Positions 5,120-9,784 of a DNA stretch of 9,784 nt are shown here, one piece after another. The DNA is from Acidobacteriaceae bacterium (GTDB taxonomy: Bacteria; Acidobacteriota; Terriglobia; Terriglobales; Acidobacteriaceae). The notes under the pieces are model-generated. The model was not told where the DNA came from. It searched no databases and saw nothing but the letters and a program-made list of their open reading frames with translations. Position 1 is the first letter of the stretch. Each line of letters opens with the position of its first letter. The stretch is from the NCBI GenBank assembly GCA_030040175.1, contig JASHUF010000377.1, positions 1 through 9,784 of the forward strand, given 5' to 3'. The translations under genes and the position numbers were made by a program.

Positions 5120-6175
5120 ATGACGGAACGCAAAAGCCAAGAGCACGATTATCGCGGGGAGATCGTTTTTGCGTTTGTGCTAGCCGCCGCCGGTTACGTG
5201 GCGTGGCTGGTGCGCGACGTGCTGGTGCTGCTCTACGTCTCCGCGCTGTTCGCGGTGGTCTTCCGGCCGGTCGTGCGAGCCACCGGTTACGTGCGCATCG
5301 GGCGCTGGCAGCCGTTCCGCGGGAAAGCAATTCTGGTGCTGCTGCTGGCTGCGGCGGGCGCATTCACGGCGTTTGGCTTCCTTGCCATTCCGCCGGTGCT
5401 GCACGACCTGGAGCAGCTGAGCGTCCAGGCGCCGGCCAAGGTGCCGCAGATCCTGAGCAAGCTCGAACGCATTCCCTTTGCCGGCCGGCTGGACCCGGGC
5501 GCGCTGATTGAAAAGATTCAAGGATCGTTCGGGCAGGCAGCAGCCTACACGCTGGTCTCGGTAAGAAGCTGGGCCGGCAAGCTCGTGGATGTGATCACCG
5601 GCTTTGTGCTCACTCTGTATTTCATCCTCGAAGGCGACGACGTCTACCGGTGGTTTCTCTCGTTCGTTCCGTTGGCGCAGCGCGGGCGGCTGGATGCAAC
5701 GCTCGAGCGCGCGAGCGTGCGCATGGGCAAGTGGCTGCTGGGGCAGGTGAGCTTGATGCTCATCCTGGGAGCGAGCAGCATGATCGTGTTTCTGTGTCTG
5801 CATGTGCGCTACGCCTACGCCCTGGGCGTGGTGACGGGGCTGCTCAACATCGTTCCGGTTCTGGGCGCAGCCATCTCGCTGATTCTGGCGCTGCTGGTGG
5901 CCGCGCTCGATTCCTGGGGGCGCGTGCTGGGTGTGGCCATCTTCTTTGCCGTCTATCTCCAGGTCGAAAACTCGTATCTTGTCCCGCGGATCATGCGGAC
6001 GCGCGTGGATCTGCCGGCGCTGGCCATCCTGGTGGCGCTGCTGTTCGGGTTTGCGCTCGAAGGCGTTGCCGGCGCCCTGGTGAGTGTGCCGACGGCGGTG
6101 CTGGTGGCGGTGCTGCTGGATGAGTACCTGGTGCAGAAGGATGGGGAGCAGCAAGCCAGCAAGTCAGCGAGTTAG
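5120..6175 (+). CDS. AI-2E family transporter (PerM/TqsA-like)
   Basis: A 351-residue multi-pass inner membrane protein of the AI-2E transporter family. Members export varied substrates, autoinducer-2 in E. coli TqsA; the substrate here is unknown. Hydrophobic segments occur near residues 14-48, 70-92, 154-171, 207-226, 232-262, 266-282 and 299-335. The soluble loop at about 93-150 is typical of the family. Signatures are MGKWLLGQ (202-209), LLNIVPVLGAAISLILALL (241-259) and VENSYLVPRIM (282-292). I chose ATG 5120: AGGAA (5106-5110) stands 9 bases upstream and family proteins begin with a short polar stretch before the first membrane segment. A TTG at 4973 in frame would add 49 residues, most of them an S-A-N repeat encoded by the tandem repeat block, and is probably not used. 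The last residues (QQASKSAS) and the TAG stop are encoded within another repeat block, so the natural C-terminus may have been replaced. Confidence 0.9.
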   Translation: MTERKSQEHDYRGEIVFAFVLAAAGYVAWLVRDVLVLLYVSALFAVVFRPVVRATGYVRIGRWQPFRGKAILVLLLAAAGAFTAFGFLAIPPVLHDLEQLSVQAPAKVPQILSKLERIPFAGRLDPGALIEKIQGSFGQAAAYTLVSVRSWAGKLVDVITGFVLTLYFILEGDDVYRWFLSFVPLAQRGRLDATLERASVRMGKWLLGQVSLMLILGASSMIVFLCLHVRYAYALGVVTGLLNIVPVLGAAISLILALLVAALDSWGRVLGVAIFFAVYLQVENSYLVPRIMRTRVDLPALAILVALLFGFALEGVAGALVSVPTAVLVAVLLDEYLVQKDGEQQASKSAS

Positions 6176-6204
6176 CAAGACAGCGAGTTGGCGAGTTGGC
6201 TGGC
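6150..6204 (+). repeat. Octamer tandem repeat overlapping the transporter stop codon
   Basis: About seven head-to-tail octamers of consensus RGCRAGTY run across 6150-6204, for example AGCAAGTC, AGCGAGTT, GGCGAGTT. The TAG at 6173-6175 that ends the transporter gene lies inside one unit. The motif is the same as at 4930-4945, in the same orientation, and the reverse complement of the block at 5002-5073. Confidence 0.8.
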
Positions 6205-6206
6205 CT

Positions 6207-6269
6207 AAAAAAGCAACCGCAGATCCTTCGACTCCCTCGCGCTCCGCGCTCAGTCCCTCTGGATGACAG
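6207..6269 (-). terminator. Intergenic palindromic repeat, possible glnD terminator
   Basis: Bases 6221-6269 have nested inverted pairs: ATCC/GGAT (6223-6226, 6261-6264), GACT/AGTC (6230-6233, 6252-6255) and GCGC-TCC-GCGC (6239-6249). Read on the minus strand, downstream of glnD, the structure is followed after about 10 bases by a run of six T (complement of 6207-6212). The T-run is too far from the stem for a standard terminator. The pattern 'ATCCTTCGACTC...CTCAG...GGATGACA' resembles a dispersed intergenic repeat that I recall from Acidobacteriota genomes; that is memory, not a search. Confidence 0.4.
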
Positions 6270-6283
6270 AGCTTGTGTCGTGC

Positions 6284-8890
6284 TTACGCGGCAGGCGCGC
6301 GCATGGCCTCGAGAGCGCTGGTGAGGTCTTCGCCCAGGGTGCGCTGCGCCTCCGGGGGAAGCTTTTCGCCGCGGCTGGTGAGATAGAAGACATCGATGGC
6401 GGTTTCGCCTTCGGTGTCGATGAGGGCGACCTTGATGTTGCACTGGTGGGCGCTGAGAGTGAGCGCGATCTGGCGCAGAAGGCCGGGGAGATCCTGGGCG
6501 ACGACCTGCAAAAGCGTGGAGTGGGTGGAGGATTCGGAGTCGAATTCGAGGCGGGTAGCCACTTCTACCTTGACATTGGCGGGGTGGTTCAGGTGGCGGC
6601 GGGCTTCGAGGAGCTGCTGGACCGAGGTTTTTTGCGCGACCACGTCGTGCATGTTCTGAAGAAAGCGGTCCCGCTCGGTGGGGTTGAGCTCGAGGGTGTG
6701 AAAGGCGTCAGTGAAGTGGAAGCTGTCGACGATGACGCCGGCGTCGTTGGAAAAAGCGCCGGCGCGGACGATGTTCATGCCCCAGGCGGCGAGCGCGCCG
6801 GCCACATCGGCGAAGAGGCGGGAGCGGTCGCGCGTGATGACGGTGAGGTCGTAGAGCTGGCGATTGGGCCGCAGGTCGAGCTGGACGGGGTCCTTCTCGA
6901 GATTGAGCGCCATCTGAAAGTGGCTGCGAATCTGCTCGGGCAGGCGGGTTTGCAGGTAGCGCTGCGGCAGCCCCTCGAGGAACTGCTTCAGGTTGTCGTA
7001 CTGGACGGAGGGGACCATGGAGCGGATGCGATTGAGCAGTGTGGGATCGATGGCGGCGTGATAGCGGGCTTCGTCGACGGAGCGGTCCATGAAGTTGGCC
7101 GTGGACATATAGAACTGCCAGAGGTTTTCGGCCTTCCACGGGGTGAGCGCGTCGGGGTTGACAGCCTTGATGTCGGCGAAGGTCATCAGGGTGAGCATCT
7201 TCAGCAGCTGCGGGCTGCCGATCTTCTCGGCGAAGCCGCGCACGTTTTCGTGATCGAAGATGTCGCGGCGCATGGCCGAGGACATCTCGAGATGGAGGCG
7301 GATGAGCTTGAGGATGGACTCGCGCTCCTCGGCGTCGAAGTCGAGGCGGGCGAGAAAGCTGTCGGCGAGCTCGACGCTCTGGCCGGCGTGCTCGCCGTTG
7401 CGGCGGGCCTTGCCGGTGTCGTGAAGCAGAAGAGCGAGAAGAAACAGGTCGAGGCGGTCGACTTCAGGCAAGAGCTGCGCCAGGCGCTGCTCGTACTCGT
7501 GCGCGGGCTGGCGCAGGCTGTGCACGTTGTCGATGGCGAGGAAGGTATGCTCGTCGACGGTGTAGCGGTGGTAGCTGTCGCGGATGACCAGGGCGTCGAT
7601 GCCGTGGAACTCGGGGATGAGCATTTCGAGGACGCCGAGGGCGTGCATGGTGCGCAGGGCGTGGGCGGCGTGCGGAGCGATGAGCACTTCGCGCAGCGCG
7701 TTCCAGAGGTAGGGACCCTCGGGAATGTGAATAGCGAGCACGGGGAGGGCGTCGGTGATGCGGTCTTCGGCGGCCTGCGAGAGGGTGTAGCCGTGCGTGG
7801 CCATGAGGGAAAAGATGCGCAGGATGGCCGCAGTGTCGTTGAATTGCGCGCCGGGCTGGATGTCGATGCGGCCCTGGTCGAGGAGGAAATCGGTGCCGGC
7901 GATGGGCGTGCGGCGGCGGCGGAACTGGCGGTAGAAGCTGACCGGGGCGGGCAGGTGCTCCATGAGGAGCGCGGCGCGGCGGAAGATGACGCGCGCATGG
8001 CGGTAGTAGGTGCGCATCCAATAGGAGGGGTCGGCGGTGCCGCGGGTCTCGAGGCCGATGGAGCGGGCGGCGGCTTCGTCCTGCGACTGCCAGTCGAGGG
8101 TGTTGTCGTCGCGGCCGTGGCGGAAGTGCAGGAAACATCGGGCCGCGGCGAGAAAATCGAAGGCAGCCTCGGCGTCGCCGCGGGCGCTCTGGAAGACGCC
8201 GCCGCGCTGGCGAGGCCATTCCTTGGCTTCCTTGAGATGAAAGAGCACGGCGAACCACACGGCGAGGTGGTAGTCGCGCAGGCCGCCGGGACACTCCTTC
8301 AGGTTGGGCTCGAGGTGGAAGATGGTGTTGCCGTACTTGGCGTGGCGGGCGCGGACAATCTCGCTCAGCTTTTGGGTGATGGTGTTCCACTCGCTCAGGA
8401 CGAGACCGGGGAAACTGACCTGGTGAAGCTGCTGGTAGAGGGGAAACTGCCCGGCAAGGAAGCGGCGATCGAGGGTGGCGAGGGTGAATTCGAGGTTGTC
8501 GGGGTCGAAACGGCCAGCTTCTTTCACGGTGCGGGAGCTGGGGCTGGCGCGGAGGCCGATGTCCCACATGCCCTGGATAATGGCGCGGACGGCTTCGCGG
8601 GAATGTTCTTCGGTTTTTTCGTCGGCGAAGGCAAAGAGAACGTCAATATCGGAATACGGGAAAAGATCCTTGCGGCCGTAGCCGCCGAGGGCCAGCATGG
8701 AAATATTGAGCGAGGGCAGGCCGGAGAAGGCTCTGCGCCACATTTCAATCAGGATACGGTCCACCACGGCGGAGCGGCGGCGGATGGCCGCAGTACCGTC
8801 CCCGGTGCGCTCGCAGGTCTGGCGCACGAGCGCCATCTCCCTGAGATACTGCTCCCGAAGATCGTCTACGGCTAGAACGATTGGCTGCAT
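6284..8890 (-). CDS. glnD: [Protein-PII] uridylyltransferase / uridylyl-removing enzyme
   Basis: An 868-residue GlnD, the cytoplasmic glutamine sensor that uridylylates PII proteins when nitrogen is scarce and removes UMP when glutamine is high. All four expected parts are present. The nucleotidyltransferase domain has [20 protein letters not shown] (67-86, metal ligands Asp81 and Asp83) and the companion signature [12 protein letters not shown] (197-208, where most relatives have EGPGGLRD). The HD hydrolase domain shows YTVDEHTF (443-450), LLLHDTGKA (487-495, His490-Asp491) and GEHAGQS (499-505). Two ACT domains follow: [28 protein letters not shown] (681-708) and [20 protein letters not shown] (793-812). 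Length is normal. The start ATG at 8890 has only a weak ribosome-binding site; a second ATG at residue 19 is less likely because its AGGGAG directly abuts the codon. No PII, ammonium transporter or glutamine synthetase gene is nearby. The call is firm. Confidence 0.97.
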   Translation of the reverse strand: MQPIVLAVDDLREQYLREMALVRQTCERTGDGTAAIRRRSAVVDRILIEMWRRAFSGLPSLNISMLALGGYGRKDLFPYSDIDVLFAFADEKTEEHSREAVRAIIQGMWDIGLRASPSSRTVKEAGRFDPDNLEFTLATLDRRFLAGQFPLYQQLHQVSFPGLVLSEWNTITQKLSEIVRARHAKYGNTIFHLEPNLKECPGGLRDYHLAVWFAVLFHLKEAKEWPRQRGGVFQSARGDAEAAFDFLAAARCFLHFRHGRDDNTLDWQSQDEAAARSIGLETRGTADPSYWMRTYYRHARVIFRRAALLMEHLPAPVSFYRQFRRRRTPIAGTDFLLDQGRIDIQPGAQFNDTAAILRIFSLMATHGYTLSQAAEDRITDALPVLAIHIPEGPYLWNALREVLIAPHAAHALRTMHALGVLEMLIPEFHGIDALVIRDSYHRYTVDEHTFLAIDNVHSLRQPAHEYEQRLAQLLPEVDRLDLFLLALLLHDTGKARRNGEHAGQSVELADSFLARLDFDAEERESILKLIRLHLEMSSAMRRDIFDHENVRGFAEKIGSPQLLKMLTLMTFADIKAVNPDALTPWKAENLWQFYMSTANFMDRSVDEARYHAAIDPTLLNRIRSMVPSVQYDNLKQFLEGLPQRYLQTRLPEQIRSHFQMALNLEKDPVQLDLRPNRQLYDLTVITRDRSRLFADVAGALAAWGMNIVRAGAFSNDAGVIVDSFHFTDAFHTLELNPTERDRFLQNMHDVVAQKTSVQQLLEARRHLNHPANVKVEVATRLEFDSESSTHSTLLQVVAQDLPGLLRQIALTLSAHQCNIKVALIDTEGETAIDVFYLTSRGEKLPPEAQRTLGEDLTSALEAMRAPAA

Positions 8891-9098
8891 GAGATTGTTC
8901 GCGTGGCCTGCCGAAGCAGGAAGGAATTGTTAACAGCATAAGACATAATCGCCGGGAGGAGTAGCGAAGCGGCGGGCAGAGGCGAATCCGCGGCGAAGAA
9001 GCCTCGCCTTGGCAGCTTAGGAGAAGAGGTATTTGCAACTCACTTAAGAGCCGAGGGCGGCGTTGTTTTTGCCATTCGTTCCGATTTTCGCCAGCCTC

Positions 9099-9119
9099 TC
9101 GCCGGGGCGACCCCGGCGA
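9099..9119. repeat. Perfect 9-bp-stem GC hairpin
   Basis: TCGCCGGGG (9099-9107), loop CGA, CCCCGGCGA (9111-9119) form a perfect stem of nine pairs with a 3-base loop. It would be very stable in RNA or single-stranded DNA. There is no T-run on either side. Confidence 0.7.
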
Positions 9120-9207
9120 TGGCGCTCATGGGACGGGTGGCGGCATGGATTCCGGCGCAGCGCACGCTGGCCGTCGATCCGCGGGTGCGGCTGCGCGAAG
9201 AGCACCT

Positions 9208-9245
9208 CCCAGGATTCCGTTCGCCGCGGCGAACTCCATCCTGGG
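9208..9245. repeat. 38-bp palindrome with a mismatched centre of each arm
   Basis: CCCAGGAT (9208-9215) pairs with ATCCTGGG (9238-9245), and GTTCGCC (9219-9225) with GGCGAAC (9228-9234), around a 2-base centre. Between the paired blocks both arms carry TCC on the plus strand (9216-9218, 9235-9237), so a symmetrical 3-base bulge interrupts the stem. It lies about 80 bases beyond the GH28 stop codon and could act as a terminator or repeat end; no T-run is present. Confidence 0.7.
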
Positions 9246-9324
9246 CTATTTTCGCTCCGTCCCTCCGAAACGCCTTGCAGGTGGGACAGCGAGGCGCCAT
9301 CTCGTGGTGATCGATCCGGCCGAT

Positions 9325-9784
9325 TTATTGCGGAAAGGGGACAAACTTGTCATCGCAGGAGCGCGGTGTGGCTTCGGAAGGAGTTCCCTGCACGGTGGAA
9401 TCCTCGCCCGCGGGAAATTGCAGGTTGGTGGGGCCGGGGCCGAGGGTCAGATCGGCGTGGTGCAGATCGTAAGTGTACTTTTCGTCGTCGGTGATCTGGA
9501 CACCGTCGAGAGCGGCGGCGATGCGATGCGCGGCGTCATAGCCGTTGAGGCTGATTTTGCCGCCGCCCGAGATGCGGATGTCATGCAGGGTGATGTCGCG
9601 CATGGCGGGCGGCGAGTTGGCTGTGAGCGTGCCGGCCGCAGTGTAACCGGTGTCGAGGGTGATGGGGTTGGGCGAGTTGCGGATGCAGACGTCGTCATAG
9701 ACCGCATCCTCAACGAGGCCGCCGCGCGAGCCGTTGGACTTGATGCGGATGCCGTTGTCGGGGCCGTCGAGCGAAAGATCGAAG
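9325..9784 (-). CDS. Glycoside hydrolase family 28 (polygalacturonase), C-terminal part
   Basis: The last 152 residues of a protein cut by the window's right edge. It resembles the C-terminal half of GH28 pectinases, which hydrolyse alpha-1,4-galacturonan links and fold as a right-handed beta-helix. The key signature is NGIRIKSNGSRGGLVEDAVY: RIK (9739-9747) is the substrate-binding motif of the family. It is followed by beta-helix-like repeats VCIRNSPNPITLD, MRDITLHDIRIS and the end SCDDKFVPFPQ. The catalytic Asp motifs (NTD, DD, GHG) would lie upstream outside the window, so activity cannot be judged. Relatives carry signal peptides and act outside the cytoplasm. An internal ATG at 9603 is not a plausible start because homology runs through it to the window edge. 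Exo versus endo action cannot be told. Confidence 0.85.
   Translation of the reverse strand, partial: FDLSLDGPDNGIRIKSNGSRGGLVEDAVYDDVCIRNSPNPITLDTGYTAAGTLTANSPPAMRDITLHDIRISGGGKISLNGYDAAHRIAAALDGVQITDDEKYTYDLHHADLTLGPGPTNLQFPAGEDSTVQGTPSEATPRSCDDKFVPFPQ

Larger units (their letters stand above)
8891..9324. other. 434-bp gap with palindromes, no convincing gene
   Basis: This lies between the start of glnD and the end of the GH28 gene, both on the minus strand, so it must hold the glnD promoter. I could not pick one with confidence; TATGCT read on the minus strand (complement around 8935-8945) is a weak -10 candidate. The part from about 9060 to 9310 has coding-like base use and open frames on both strands (9119-9310 plus, 9040-9300 minus) but neither shows a domain I recognise. 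It contains two strong palindromes listed separately. Confidence 0.5.

Noticed and set aside
6263..8875. Open frame of 870 codons on the plus strand, opposite nearly all of glnD
   Set aside because: It is the antisense shadow of a clear GlnD with all its motifs. It is rich in Gly, Val, Glu and Ala with no domain, as expected opposite a GC-rich gene with strong third-position bias.
9040..9300. Minus frame beginning MAPRCPTCKAF with two cysteines
   Set aside because: The CxxC is isolated, the frame runs through both palindromes, there is no ribosome-binding site, and an open frame exists on the opposite strand as well. Not enough to call a gene.
9119..9310. Plus frame containing AQRTLAVDPRVRLREEHLPGF
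   Set aside because: It looks somewhat protein-like, but I could not match it to a family and it lacks a ribosome-binding site. It may be a decayed gene, but this is not supportable here.
1..9784. CRISPR array, tRNA, rRNA, insertion sequence or prophage genes
   Set aside because: I looked for spaced direct repeats, cloverleaf ends and transposase motifs and saw none. The tandem repeats have no unique spacers of CRISPR size.

Overview
The window is GC-rich chromosomal DNA, by eye in the low to mid 60s percent. Gene content and protein sequence style point to an Acidobacteriota genome, probably the Acidobacteriales/Terriglobia group. The signs are a short HicB-HicA pair, a GlnD with a full set of domains, an AIM24 protein, a GH28 pectinase and gene gaps full of repeats. 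This assignment is inference; there is no rRNA or other decisive marker here.

Layout. Bases 107-510 (+) hold a compact hicB-hicA toxin-antitoxin pair with a 4-base overlap and a promoter that looks leaderless. Bases 672-2246 (-) encode pyruvate kinase, facing hicA tail to tail. Bases 2786-3682 (-) encode a YihY/BrkB-type membrane protein, transcribed towards pyk across a 539-bp gap. Bases 3842-4100 (+) are a decayed DUF4142 fragment. Bases 4159-4926 (+) encode an AIM24/TIGR00266 protein and 5120-6175 (+) an AI-2E-family (PerM-type) transporter. Bases 6284-8890 (-) encode GlnD, the PII uridylyltransferase and uridylyl-removing enzyme. Bases 9325-9784 (-) are the C-terminal end of a GH28 polygalacturonase that continues beyond the window.

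The genes are mostly independent housekeeping or envelope functions rather than one pathway. Pyk is central carbon metabolism, GlnD is nitrogen sensing (its PII partner is not here), HicBA is a self-contained toxin module, and the GH28 enzyme is pectin breakdown. I see no multi-gene defence, biosynthetic or secretion system.

The most unusual content is between the genes. (1) A repeat of about 110 bp occurs three times (545-655, 2264-2374, 2676-2784). Its outer arms are inverted repeats that differ in sequence between copies but stay complementary within each copy. Two copies share an almost identical 34-bp hairpin core. One copy lies between two convergent genes, one directly upstream of the pyk ribosome-binding site, and one 1 bp from the yihY-like stop codon. 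(2) Short-period (8 and 9 bp) GCGAGTTA/TAACTCGC-type tandem repeats lie on both sides of the AI-2E transporter gene, and that gene's stop codon falls inside one of them. (3) The 434-bp gap between glnD and the GH28 gene contains two strong palindromes.
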